The notes beneath the pieces were generated by a model that ran no database searches, was not told the DNA's origin, and saw nothing but the letters and a program-made list of their open reading frames with translations. This document shows, piece by piece, positions 10,588 to 21,762 of a DNA stretch of 64,000 bases; the stretch's first letter is position 1; each line of letters starts with the position of its first letter. A program made the translations under genes and the position numbers. The DNA is taken from contig NC_071354.1 of the NCBI RefSeq assembly GCF_943734655.1, forward strand, positions 72,855,338 through 72,919,337. Reading direction: 5' to 3'. The DNA comes from Sabethes cyaneus (Eukaryota > Arthropoda > Insecta > Diptera > Culicidae).

Positions 10588-12140
10588 GGTGAGCTGGATG
10601 AAACCCCTCTTGAGGACTGTTGGAATGCCGTGGAAACAGCCATTAACAGCGTAGCGGAGAATGTCCTAGGCCGTATGGCACCGAATCGACGTAACGAATG
10701 GTTTGACGAGGAACGCCAGCAGATATTGGCTGAGAAGAACGCAGCGCGAGTGCAAATGCTGCGTAGAGCCACCCGTCAGAATGTGGAGCGATACAAACAG
10801 AAGTGGAGGCAGCAAATCCGACTCTTCAAGGAGAAGAAGCGCCACCAAGAGGAGAAGGAGTGCGAAGAACTCGAACAGCTGTACCGCGCTCACGACATAC
10901 GGAAATTCTATCAGAGACTCAACGGATCTGGCAAAGGCTTCGTACCGCGGGCCGAAATGTGCAGAGATAAAGATGGAGGTATCTTGACTGACGACCGTGC
11001 GGTGATTGAAAGGTGAAAGCAGCACTACGATGAACACCTGAATGGCGTGCAGGCGGAAGACCATGATAGCGGAGGAAATGATCACGTTGGTGTACCAAGC
11101 AACGAAGATGTGCCACCCCCATCGATAAGGGAAGTTAAAGAAGCCATCCAGCGGCTGAAGAACAACAAAGCAGCGGGAAAGGATGGCATTGGAGCGGAAC
11201 TTATTAAAATGGGCCCGGACAAGTTGGCCGGCTGTCTGGATCAACTGATTGTTAAGATTTAGGATACGGAACAACCACCGGAGGAGTGGAAAGACGGGGT
11301 TATCTGCCTTATCTACAAGAAAGGTGATAAGCTGGATTGTGAGAACTACCGAGCAATCACTATCCTGAATGCCGCCTACAAAGTGCTGTCCCAAGTCATC
11401 TTTCATCGACTATCGCCAATAGCCAATAGATTTGTGGGAAGTTACCAGGCCGGCTTCATGGAGGGTCGGTCTACAACGGACCAAATCTTCACGCTGCGGC
11501 AGATCATCCAGGAGTGCAGCGAATTCCGAGTCCCCACGCACCACCTGTTCATCGATTTCAAAGCCGCATATGATAGTGTAAACCGACAAGAACTATGGAA
11601 AATTTTGGACGAAAACGGCTTTCCGGGTAAGCTCACTAGACTTATCATGGCTACGATGGATGGGATCCAGTGCTGTGTGAGAATCTCGGGTGGATTGTCG
11701 GACCCATTCGAATCTCACAGGGGACTTCGACAAGGAGATTGTCTTTCATGCCTGCTATTCAACATTACGCTTGAAGGTGTTATAAGACGAGCGGCGATCG
11801 AAATGAGGGGCACGATTTTCAATAAATCCAGTCAATCTATCTGCTTTGCTGACGACGTGGATGCTGTCAGCAGAACATTTGAGGCGGTGGAAGATCAGTA
11901 CACCAGACTAAAACGCGAAGCAGAGAAGATTGGATTGAAGATAAATACGTCTAAAACGAAGATTATGCTGGCTGGCGGGACCGAACACTACAGGCTCACT
12001 GGCTCACTGGCAACAGGCTCACTGGCAACAGAGGACAACAATGTCAGCCGTGAGATTAAAAGACGTATTATCAGCGGAAGTCGGGCTTACTACGGACTCC
12101 ACAAACTCTTAGCCACCGATTTCCCCTTGTACTGCTTGTC
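10588..12140 (+). pseudogene. RTE-type LINE, reverse transcriptase ORF with two premature stops
   Basis: The longest LINE copy in the window. One frame runs from the linker after the endonuclease (EAPLEDCW-like start, then a charged region with WFDEERQQILAEKNAAR) through the reverse transcriptase. Motifs: KNNKAAGKDGIGAELI, FIDFKAAYDSVNR, RGLRQGDCLS and the catalytic FADDVD. Two stops, TGA at 11014-11016 and TAG at 11260-11262, fall where relatives have tryptophan (TGG); no indel breaks the frame. A short tandem duplication of CTCACTGGCAACAGG near 11997-12030 precedes the thumb region, and the copy stops near SRAYYGLHKLL, lacking the 3' part. The 5' endonuclease is also missing. It lies on the plus strand inside intron 1 of gene A, opposite to the gene. 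Confidence 0.88.
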
Positions 12141-14346
12141 CATGGTCCAGAGTTGCTTCAGCTGCTACCTGCTGCTTTTCCAAAGTTCGTCACAAGAATG
12201 AGGTTCCGTACGACAGATTTCTGTTTATATTGTATCGCTAGAGCGTTCTTATTGGAATAATAATGTCTTCCAATTGACGAGCAGTTGCCATATTTCACTA
12301 TATTTTTCACTGACAGTGTTGTCAGAACATATCAATGTGAATACGGTTATTATTATTTTTTACAGTGCGCATGTTTTTTTAGAAGGGCAATTTTATTATC
12401 TTCTACTTTGCTGAAGACACCATCTCGATTAAACCAACCATTTTTTCAATATAAAATATTTTATTCATTAGTACCATTTTTGGTTAGGCCCTTTTGATAA
12501 AGCAGTCGAGATCTTAAAAAAATCATTGATACGGTAAAATGACATTTTTTATGGAGAATATCTATGCAAAGTTTCAGCTAAATCAAAAATGACAAATCAA
12601 AATCGTTTTACGAAACTCCGTGGAATCGCTCATTATGGAAAGTTATGGAAAGTTGTAGAAAGAGTAGATAGTCTTTGGTTTCATAAAAACTTGTTTGGAT
12701 GTTGCAGTATCGATAAACTTATTCGATTGAGAGATTTTTTTTTAATCCAGAACTTTTAGGATTAGCGAGATCTGGATTAAGAAGTTGTTGGATTAGTACG
12801 TTTTATCTTTAAAAAAATCAGAGGGGTTGTGCACAAGACACAAACGCATGGTTGACGTAGAACTACGTAAGTCTCTTTGTTGCATGATTTTTAACATCTT
12901 ACTAACTCTTCTGAGATAATTTGGCGGCCCTGAAAAGGACCGTTTATTGATGATGATGTTAATTATTCTACTATCGACAAAACTGTCGATGATGCTTTGT
13001 AACTCGTACCCTTTGATGTTCCGGGCAAACGTGAGATCGACGCAAGATCATCCGAGGGTGGTAGCATGCGTGGAATCCGTGGCCAGCTCCAGTAGCACCG
13101 AAGTCCACAAACTCCAAGTGTTCTGGCTTTAAATTCTCAAACGCACCGTAAAATTATTCGCAATTAACCGTAATTAAGAAAAAATTTGAATATAAGAGCA
13201 TGCTTTGGATCACGAAATCGAAGTCTGTGACAGTAAATTTACCGAAACATATCATACTGACAGACGCTGTAGCCCTTACCCTGAAATTTTAAAGTCCATA
13301 GCAACTAGAAAGGATTGCTTGCAAATAGTACATCATCACTCACATGCAGTCAGATTCTAATAATAGTATTGTCCGTTTTATTGGTAACAAAACGCGCTTG
13401 ACAGCTTGAAATCGTTGCAACAAGAACCTGCTTGGCTGTATCTAAGCTATAAGTACGTCCGTCCTCTTGTTCATGGTCTGTCATTCCATTACTTCGTTGA
13501 ACACTCCTTTTCCAATGGTATAAGGTAAATCGGTAGACGGAACGAGCGAGTTTGGTCTTTGGTGCTATTTTAATTTCAGTCGGCAACGGAGGCAAAGCTA
13601 CAGTCCCCTTCAATTTGTACTTATGTCGATCAGTGAGCTGTCGCCCGTTTGCTGCCATAGAGGAATTACGCTACGCGGTACTCGTTTATTTAGGATTGAA
13701 CTACTAAAGTGTTGAAACTGGAAGGAACGGCAAACAATTAATGAATGAGGTTTCCATTGCCAAAGGTGGTGTACTGCCGAACAGCCTAGCCGTTCTGATC
13801 TATTGCCAATGATAATCGAGAAGAAAGCTTCCTAATTTCCAACATATTAGCAGCAGTGACTTCGTGGCTGTACTTTTGGATTTGGCCGCAGGCAACGCAG
13901 ATCATGTGACGACGAGAAAACCAGTATCTTCCGCAGTTAGTTGTCCGTATCGACGGAGAAATGAACCAAGGAGTTGCTAGAGCTGTTCTGCTAAACATTC
14001 AAGTTGTTGTATTGCCCAAGAAAAATAAGAAGCATGCCGATATTTCAAACAGTTTTATCCATTACCAGAAACCGTCCTTTTAAGGATGAAAACATGCTTA
14101 TGTGAAGGTATAAAAGATTGTTGTTCGCCACTGATCACAATAAAGTTTATTGGGCCAGCAATAATTATTAAAGCAAACCATTGGGTTTAGCTTTAATGCG
14201 TTCTCCTGCGCATTTGTTGCGGTAAATTAGTGTATAATTTGGAGTTAACTTGGTTTTAATCACTTGTTCACGGCAGACAATTTTTCAATGTGGCGATTAT
14301 TGAAATTGAAATAATTGCGGCACTGCTCGTGTTGCCGTTGGTGGTA

Positions 14347-15780
14347 AGGGTAAACGGGGTAACAACGCCCGCCGGGGTAAAACCGCCCACCATGGTTTTA
14401 CAGGGCCTTGCTCAAATTGGTGTTAAATGTTGATGACAGTCATATTACTGAATGCGTACGCAATATTTTACAATACCTTGTACAGCAATATCGTATAAAC
14501 TATCGGAGAAATAAATAAAAATAGATTTTTCGTTATAACCCAACAAACATTTTATTTGAACAGTAGATTATTTAACCGTTATACAGCCAATGTCCGGGAT
14601 TCAAGCGCTTAATAAGCAATTATACAGCAGAAATGTTTGTTGGGAATCGTTTCGTTTTTTATAACTTTGTTCCCGCAGAACTTAGGGTTTATTTTATTCA
14701 AAACGTTAAAACTTTCAGTAAATCCAACCCACATCGCTTCTCTGATCCTGTCTTCATCCGACAGTACCTAAATTAGGTAACTGTTCATGCAGTTTTGTTG
14801 AAATAAATAGTGAAATGTGTAAATCGGTCATTTGGGGGTAAAACCGCCCACAACGAACGGCGCAAGACCGTCGTGTATAATGCTAGTGCGATAAGGAGAT
14901 TTTTAAAATAATTGCATAGTTTGGACCAAAGGATCTCAGATTTACATAAAACAATATAAATGTGCTTAGTTTATAGCTGGTGGACTGTTTGGAAAAATCT
15001 AAATCGCCAATTTTTCCTGGGGGCGTTATGGACATTTTCTTGTTTTCTCGGATATAGCTTTTTTTAATAATTCCTCCCTCTTGGGACAAATAACATAGAA
15101 TAAACATATTTTTTATGAAAATATAACAAATTATCTTAGCAATGGAAAAGTAATATGTATCTGCTTTATCAATCAGAACAATTTGAAATGTCAAAAAATG
15201 ACCTACCGGATCAATTGCAGGAACTTTAATACCCATATTGTTATATTTTATCTTAGATCCTCTCTAGTCCTTAAAAATTGACTCCAGGATGCCTAACCCG
15301 ATCCATCTTGTTGTCTAAGGAAACTACACGGTATCAATTTCAAGACTGTCGGTACCTATATTACTGATATTCTTCCAATACGAGTGGTTGCCGGACACTC
15401 TTTCGAACTTGCGAATCTCGGGGAACTATGTATTGTTTGATAGCAAACTGATTCAATTTGTTTAAATTAGATAAATTCATGAATCCAATGCCACCAGTTT
15501 CATTCAAATCGGTTGAATATTGTTAAAGTTATATGCTATGGCGGTTTTACCCCGTTAGTGGGCGTGTTTCACCCCGCATGGAAAAAATACTCTATTTTTT
15601 GGACGTGTTTCCAAATCGCAATAAAAAATAGAAAATCATTACAGATATTTATGATTTTATTTTTTATATGTAGGTAATAGATCAATTGTTCATTTAAAGC
15701 AGATAAATTAGAAATTGAGCTACAACTTTTTTTTATACAGGTGGTTTTGCTTAGGCGGGTGGTCTTGCCCCGCTTACCCT
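14347..15780. mobile_element. TA-flanked non-autonomous element (1.43 kb, TIR AGGGTAARCGGGG)
   Basis: The left end AGGGTAAACGGGGTAA and the right end (reverse complement AGGGTAAGCGGGGCAA) lie between TA dinucleotides (14345-14346 and 15781-15782). The motif GGGGTAAAACCGCCC recurs at both subterminal regions (about 14373, 14836 and, inverted, 15541). An AT-rich interior holds two minus-strand ORFs (14883-15236 and 15569-15820) with no known domain. Probably a Tc1/mariner- or pogo-type derivative (inference). Confidence 0.65.
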
Positions 15781-15813
15781 TACAGCAAAATAAGGAATTA
15801 TCAAGGTAATTAG

Positions 15814-15907
15814 CAATCAACGAGAAAGGGTAGGATTACATTTAATTCTCTTGTAACTTTGTTATAGTAGAATTAAATGGAATTTTCCTTCAACTTTCTC
15901 GTTGGTT
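15814..15907. repeat. Hairpin repeat (94 bp)
   Basis: CAATCAACGAGAAAG pairs with CTTTCTCGTTGG, and ATTTAATTCT pairs with AGAATTAAAT. A possible small MITE next to the TA-flanked element. The nearby motif AATCACGAAGCGAGAATT (about 16056) recurs inverted near 19848. Confidence 0.55.
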
Positions 15908-16988
15908 CCTGAATTGTACCAAGGCTTGTTCGAAAACAACCGGAAATTAGTCCAACCAATCACGAAGCGACAATTTCTAGTTAGACCGAGATTGACTGAA
16001 TTATAAGCCAAAGCGTGAAAACGCGTTACTACTTTGATGACGTCATTTCCAACAACTAATCACGAAGCGAGAATTCTGGTTAAGCATAGCTTCATTATTT
16101 TCAACTTTTCAATAGTTCAGCCTCAAGAATCAATACTTTTCATTTGGGTCAACGCATAGAAGATTTTCCGATCGATTGGTGTAAGAATATTGAAAATCGA
16201 TCGGGAAACCGCTAAGCTATTAGCGCTTGAAACCTGACCACATTCCGAGAAAGATTTTTTGGAATGATGCCGTGGTCCTACGTCAAAAAATGTGTGGCAT
16301 TCAAAACAAATTTCATTTAAAAAATTAATACACCTTATACACGGCATTTATTCCTCAAAAATGCTCAGAAAGCGACATGTATTGTGTTACACAGCTCAGG
16401 CGAAAAGTTGAGTTGCATAGTTTTAGTTGGAGTTTTGGTTTTGGAGTTGGAGGATTATTTTCCTAAAAATAAAAAATGCCGATGAAAAGTTTTTGTAATG
16501 TTGAAACATGATCATTTTTACTCACTTTGCGCACTCTAGAGTTAAATTCAATTGCAATTGATTTTAATCTTAGGGTTTGTACAACAGCTCTTTTTCTCAA
16601 TGTCATGAAAACCACTTTTCGACAGTATAAATCTATACAGGTTTTAAAGTCAAACCCCCTAGTCATACTATAATTCATGCGAATAACATTTTTAACCAAA
16701 AAAACTCTGGTACAACTATTCGCTGAGCCTCATAACAATTAATCTTCAATAATTCTGATCGAATTAATGTGTTCTTTACATTCGAATTAATGTGTTCAGT
16801 TGCAGAAATTATAGCAAACAATCTCGAGCTCACACTAGCCGATTAATAATTTACACTCAACAATACCACCATGGGAGCAATTCAGTCATTCAATATTGAC
16901 AATAACACTCACGGGTCATGAACTATCCAATGGAACGTGACCTCGAATTCACCACCCTTCAATCACTCAACCACCGCAGTATTCCTAC

Positions 16989-17116
16989 CTGAACAGATGC
17001 GAATAATCCTTGTCTTGTTGTTTGGCATGATCGAACCGCACTAGCAGCATACTCTCCATAATCGCAGCATCGCTGCGCTGGTGGAATCCATTTACCTCTG
17101 TCGTATCGCAATTCAT
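16989..17116 (-). CDS. SLC45-family sugar transporter, gene A: first coding exon
   Basis: Encodes 43 N-terminal cytosolic residues starting MNCDTTEV and ending DKDYSHLFR. It is joined in phase 2 to exon 2 (KKTRLELLRL). The end matches gene B (KEDYSHVFR|SKTRWDFIRL), which fixes the splice site. I chose the ATG at 17116 because the frame further upstream, open back to a TAG near 17217, contains no other ATG. An upstream exon spliced at an AG near 17205 cannot be excluded, so the true N-terminus may be longer. Confidence 0.72.
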
Positions 17117-17743
17117 TACAACGTTGCACAATGTACCGGTTTCGGTTCGAAAACAACCGCAAAATTTCTTCAGCACAATATCAGCCAGGAGACTTTTTAG
17201 ATCAGCTGCGTACCACTAAGTCTATACCACCGGTATACGTATGTTAGGATTCTTGGCGCACAGCGGGTTTGAACTAACGATCAGTTAGTTCTAATCGCGC
17301 ACTAACGACGCGTGAATCACTAATAAACTTTCCATCGTAATTAACATAATAAAGTGATAAGTGGAGTGCCTGTTTCCGACAGTGTTTCAATTTTTAGCGC
17401 GACCAATTTGATGCCCATGTAAACACACTCCACCTCCCGGACTGTTTTTCATAATCCAACCGAATACACAAACGGATCAATTGATCGCTTAAAACCAACT
17501 AAAAACATCCGCTAACGGAATAGCACATTTTATACGAAACCTTGTCTCAGTTCAGCAGTACACCAGCTCGGCAGATAACGAGTTAATATCTCAAATCATA
17601 AGTCATTCTGCGACTAGGTGTTGTGGGTGAGGACCCCCCCAATAAAGATTATCTTGCTGCGAATTCGGCACTTTGCAATGGTAAATTACGGCTAGACAGC
17701 TGCAATCGACGTTGCACTAGTTGGAATTACAACCGATGTCGAT

Positions 17744-18001
17744 TCAACTGATAGATTTTCCAAATGACAACAACTGATCGGATGGATCATTCTTGTACCT
17801 ACGATGCAGTGACCCACGATTCTCGTTATCTGCACCACTCGTTGAGTGAGTGAGTGAGTGAGTAAGTCTGTGTGAGTGTGTATGGACCATGACCTCCAGC
17901 ACCACTACGCTGGCTGTAGGACTTCGCCGAGCGCAATCTGATTCACAGCGGAGCCTGTCGTAGAGCGATCGTTCGTCCGTCCCGTCCGAGTCACTATACA
18001 T
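17744..18001 (-). other. Candidate 5' exon or leader ORF of gene A
   Basis: An 85-codon minus-strand ORF starting MYSDSDGTDERSLYD lies about 100 bases downstream of a TATA-like box and upstream of the first recognised coding exon. It could be a first exon (with a donor inside), a 5' leader, or chance. No similarity to gene B's N-terminus is visible. Confidence 0.25.
17844..17865. repeat. (GAGT)n microsatellite
   Basis: Five to six tandem GAGT units followed by a GT-rich tail. Confidence 0.8.
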
Positions 18002-18108
18002 AGCGTCGTCGTCGGTAGCCCGCGGTTGATAACGACAATCTCGCCGCGCGCGCTCATTGAGAACTTATGAGTATCTGCCGATTGCAGGTCTCACTATAAT
18101 AGGTGATC

Positions 18109-18116
18109 TATTTATA
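18109..18116 (-). promoter_or_regulatory. TATA-like box, candidate promoter of gene A
   Basis: CTATAAATAG on the minus strand (CTATTTATAG on the plus). It lies upstream of a GC-rich leader with CG-rich repeats and of the candidate 5' exon. Because the box is nearly symmetric it could also serve the plus-strand ORF at 18232. No transcript evidence; inference only. Confidence 0.3.
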
Positions 18117-18231
18117 GTAGCGGGTTCGATTGAACCCTTAAATGGCCGACTGTTGGGAATTTTCGCTTCCAGTGTATAACATTTCATATTTATTTCTTAT
18201 TGTTTCATAGTAAAATGTGAACTTGATCAAG

Positions 18232-18639
18232 ATGATCAATGACATGTTTAGAGAATTGGATGAGAAAAAAATTAAATGTGAATATTGCATATTAACCACA
18301 ATGAGATATACATATCATGTTCGAGGAGCTGACAAAACACTTGAACTATATCAATTACAATCAATGATACGGCATTTTCCGGACACGGTAATTGAACATT
18401 TTAAAACTAAATACGCGTACTTGCTTTTCAATATCACTAAAGGGTGGAACGCTCAAAGATTGCTCGAATTAAATTTGGCGTATTTTTCATTCGTACTCCT
18501 GAAAACCTCATTTTTTGACGTGTGTGCTTACGGAATTCCCGATTTTTATTCAGTTGTCAAAATGGCGTCAACAAAAGATGAATCACAATTTTGTTCGCGC
18601 ATGACCAAAATCGAAATTACTCCTCCGGTGACTTACTAA
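18232..18639 (+). CDS. Unidentified ORF (135 aa)
   Basis: Plus-strand ORF with first ATG at 18232 (MINDMFRELDEKKIKCEYC) and stop at 18637-18639. The protein is mixed hydrophobic/charged, with a central KTKYAYLLFNITKGWNAQRL stretch. I recognise no domain. It starts about 120 bases after a TATA-like sequence, and an AG (TTTCATAG) lies just before it, so it could be a small gene, an exon fragment or a decayed transposon ORF. Confidence 0.25.
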   Translation: MINDMFRELDEKKIKCEYCILTTMRYTYHVRGADKTLELYQLQSMIRHFPDTVIEHFKTKYAYLLFNITKGWNAQRLLELNLAYFSFVLLKTSFFDVCAYGIPDFYSVVKMASTKDESQFCSRMTKIEITPPVTY

Positions 18640-19085
18640 AATCGTCAAATAGACTACGACTCACGTATTCGGGATATGTCTGACGACTCCCGTAACCCGG
18701 AAGAAACTGAAACCGAGAAACCAAACCGACCGGAAGTAGAGTGGTCAGCGTTTTCAAACCTGATGTCGGAAACATATTGAGAATATCACACATAACAGAG
18801 CGAACAGTCAAGATGCGAGCCGAACTGTCAATATACAAGGTTACGGTGATACCCAATCGAGATGATAAGCAATTTTGATGGCGTCATAATGGACGACGAC
18901 AGGTAGGTTATGACGGGGTTCAAACAGCTTCCACTTGAATATTACTACCGAGACGGATTGTGAACTTATAATTTGACAAAGATACGTTTTCACTTAACAG
19001 ACTTTATTTGATCTACTGCTCTTCAACGTTATATAAATAATAATGCCCGGAAGTGTGCATTTGAAAACAGTTATTTCGACTGAAT
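18640..19085. other. No recognisable feature
   Basis: Noncoding sequence between the unidentified ORF and the next MITE. Nothing supported on either strand. Confidence 0.4.
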
Positions 19086-19173
19086 ACTATACTGCCTCAA
19101 CTCGCATAACAGTCTCATTTATATAGGAAACTCCATAGAAAATTGGACTATTATGCGAGTAGCGGCAGTATAG
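19086..19173. repeat. Short hairpin MITE (~88 bp)
   Basis: TATACTGCCTCAACTCGCATAA pairs with TTATGCGAGTAGCGGCAGTATA with two mismatches. The central spacer is short and AT-rich. Confidence 0.65.
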
Positions 19174-20076
19174 TCGTTTGCATATAGTTTATACGAAATT
19201 AGAGATAACGAAGATAAGACTATAGAAATCCCTTACCATTGCTGTACAAATGCTATTGATAAGGGTGGAATTGATCGAACAGTGATCTAGACAATCGAAT
19301 GAAATTGAAAGGGTATTCATGGTTGTCGTTGAGTAGCTTCAGTGCTGTTTTAATCAGACCTTGCTTTCTGTCACATGATCCTGCATCACTTTTGACGTAC
19401 GTTTGGAGGAATCGAAAGCAGCAGGGCGGAATACCCCAACGCGTGTACTACTTCGACATTATAATCGAGTTCCCGTCTGATTCGGTAAGACTGTTCTCAT
19501 CCTTCTTTCAAATTTTGCAAAGTAACAACTTACCAACCTCTTTTAAAGCGTATTTGAGCAGTCTGCCGCTATACGAAAACTGTGTCATAATACTCGCAAT
19601 TCCTTTAACCATTATTTTGACGTAAGACTACGTCTTTCAAGAAGTTAGCTAGTATTCCAAAATATTCCAAAAAAATCTAAAAATGCGAGCGTCGTAAAAA
19701 AAATTAAAGATTTTGAGCGCTACTAACTTACTACTAGGTTTCCAGATCAATTTTCAAAATTATTGTGTGGATCGATCAGAAAATCTTCTACGATTCCAAA
19801 GTACGAGCTATTGTAAAATTTAAAAAAAATGAAGCATTGTTCAAATGGGAATTCTCGCTTCGTGATTGGTTGGAAAAGACTCCACCATATTTTTAACGTG
19901 TTTTTGTAAGAAAAAAGTGACTAAATCTCCCCGTCCCAACAGGGCGAAGATTCTTTACGACGATTAAACCTAGACCAATTTGATATCTTTGCTTGGGAAG
20001 TATGCCAGAAAGAGTGACAAAGTCTCCTCGTCCCAACAAAATTTCTTACGAACGCGGTTAAACCTAGTCCAGTGAT

Positions 20077-20514
20077 TAGTGATGTCCGTTAATCGTTCGA
20101 TTAATTCAACTAATCCCATGTGTTATTCACATGGAATATTAGAATAATTTTTAATCGAATACTGCCAGCACGAGTAATTGAATTGATCGAATAGTTCAAT
20201 GAGTACGAATAATCCCCGAATAGGGTAACCAACCTATTTTGGACCCCATCAGCAGCTGTACATAATTTGGACACTACCATTTGATTTTGCTGTAAGTGTC
20301 CAAATTATGTATAGCTGGTGAGGTCCAAAATACGTTGGTTACCCTAATGCTCATTAATCGTCCATGATCGTTCGATTAGTCAAATTAATCAAAGAAATAT
20401 TCGAATATTTTTAATCGAACAACACTGGCATGAATAGTTGAATTAATCGATCAGTGCAGACAACGCTCACCGATTAATCGGTAATCGAATAATCGAAAAT
20501 TTTGGACATCACTA
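20077..20514. mobile_element. hAT-type MITE (438 bp) with 8-bp target duplication
   Basis: Ends TAGTGATGTCC and GGACATCACTA are exact inverted repeats. The flanks carry the 8-bp direct repeat CCAGTGAT (20069-20076 and 20515-20522), the hAT hallmark. The interior is rich in ATTAATCGNTCGATTA motifs arranged symmetrically. It has a second MITE inserted at 20223-20344. Confidence 0.82.
20223..20344. repeat. Nested perfect-hairpin MITE (122 bp, TIR GGGTAACCAAC)
   Basis: Two ~55-base arms are near-perfect inverted repeats. The ends GGGTAACCAAC and GTTGGTTACCC are flanked by TA (20221-20222 and 20345-20346). It lies inside the hAT MITE, so it is the younger insertion. Confidence 0.8.
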
Positions 20515-20842
20515 CCAGTGATGTCGTGATGTCTGTGTAAAGGAAGTGTGCCAGAAAAAAATGACAAAAGCTGCTTGGACAAAGACAGATTGCGAATTCT
20601 TTACGGCGAGGCGATTAAGCTTAGACAAATTTGACATCTGTGTTGGAAAAGTGCGCTACGGTTGTTGTGCTCGGTTATAATCTATTTATATAATCTTCTA
20701 TTTATATAAGAGGCTTATGTCTATACCGAAAACCAGGCCTCTGATAGGAGATCATAAGAGGTTTATCGGTAACTAAAAACAGGTCCCTGACAGGACGTCA
20801 TGCTTTCCAAGCAATGGGTTGTATTCTCAGCCACTTCTCTGG

Positions 20843-21512
20843 TCGACTACTGAACTGCTTGATTGCTCAACTGGTTGACTAGACTGCTCGACTGGGCTTG
20901 TCGATTAGACTGCTCGATTTGATTGCTCGACTGGACTGCTTAATTGAACTGCTCGACTGGACTGCTCGACTCAACTGCTTGACTCGACTGCTCGAATGAA
21001 CTGCTTGACTCAACTACTCAATTGGATTATCCGAATCGGCCGCTCGACTCAACTGCTCAACCCGATTGGTCGATTCAACTGCTCGACTAGACTACTCAAT
21101 TCGATTGCTCGACTCAACTGACAGCTTGATTCAACAGCTCAACTCGACTGCTCGACTTAGTCACTCAACCCGACTGCTCGACTCAACTGCTTGACTTAAC
21201 TGTTTGATTCGACAGTTCGACTTAACTGCTCGATTCAACTGTTCGACTGAACCGCTCGACTCAACTGTTCGACTTAACTGCTCGACTGAACCGCTTGGAC
21301 CTGACTGCTCGACTCAACTGCGCGACTAGACTACTCGACTTAACTGCTTGATTAAACTGCTCGACTGGAGTGATCGATTAAACTGCTCGACTCGACTGAT
21401 AGGTTCAACTGCCTAACTCGACTGCTCGACCGGACTGCTTAATCGAACAGCTTGATTTAACTGCTCGACTAGACTGTTCGATTTTACTGCTCGACTCGCC
21501 TGCTCAACTCGA
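20843..21512. repeat. 13-bp minisatellite (ACTGCTCGACTCA)n
   Basis: About 50 degenerate copies of a 13-base unit, consensus ACTGCTCGACTCA, with variants such as ACTGCTTGACTTA and ACCGCTCGACTGA. A few units are 12-17 bases long. It ends just before the MITE copy at 21533. Confidence 0.85.
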
Positions 21513-21532
21513 TTGGTTGTCGCGATATCATA

Positions 21533-21699
21533 TGGTCGGTGTTAAAGCAGACCGAACCAAGTCGCCAAATTTTAAAAAATGAGTTAATGATGGCAAACGA
21601 TCAAGAATTTTCTAAGCAACATTCTACTCTAATCAGATTATATTAATGTTGCAAACAGCCGGAAGTTTTTATTCAGTCAAATAAAATCCTATACGACCA
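21533..21699. repeat. TGGTCGGTGTTAAA MITE, deleted copy (167 bp)
   Basis: The left end TGGTCGGTGTTAAAGCAGACC and inner GTTAATGATGGC match the two copies at 35.7-36.2 kb. The right end (ACGACCA) is followed by TA, and TA precedes the left end. About 75 bases of the interior present in the other copies are missing. Confidence 0.6.
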
Positions 21700-21734
21700 T
21701 AAAAACTATTTGTTTCAGTTTCAGGCTTTTATGT

Positions 21735-21762
21735 GCAACATCTTCCTGTACTCTAACAGCCG
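21735..21762 (+). repeat. SINE fragment, left half (split by Transib-like element)
   Basis: CTTCCTGTACTCTAACAGCCG matches, in reverse complement, the body of the SINE at 31878-32172. The sequence resumes at 23591 after the insertion. Confidence 0.6.

Larger units (their letters stand above)
7022..16988 (-). other. Intron 1 of gene A (~10 kb), transposon-filled
   Basis: Bounded by a donor (TTCAG|GTAGGA, end of exon 1) and an acceptor (TTTCAG|G, start of exon 2), both read on the minus strand. It holds the MITEs, the LINE and the TA-flanked element listed separately. Two minus-strand ORFs (13350-13658 and 13786-13998) have no recognisable family. 12202-13349 and 15908-16988 are AT-rich with nothing I recognise beyond short repeats. 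Confidence 0.8.
19905..20650. repeat. Degenerate ~95-bp tandem repeat, split by a hAT MITE
   Basis: Three related units share GTGACAAAGTCTCCTCGTCC-like starts, GATTCTTTACGACGATTAA and TAGACCAATTTGATATCT. They begin near 19905, 20010 and 20555. The element at 20077-20514 separates units two and three. Confidence 0.55.

Noticed and set aside
13350..13998. Two minus-strand ORFs of 102 and 70 codons as exons of gene A
   Set aside because: No similarity to gene B and no need for an exon between exon 1 and exon 2, which join in phase.
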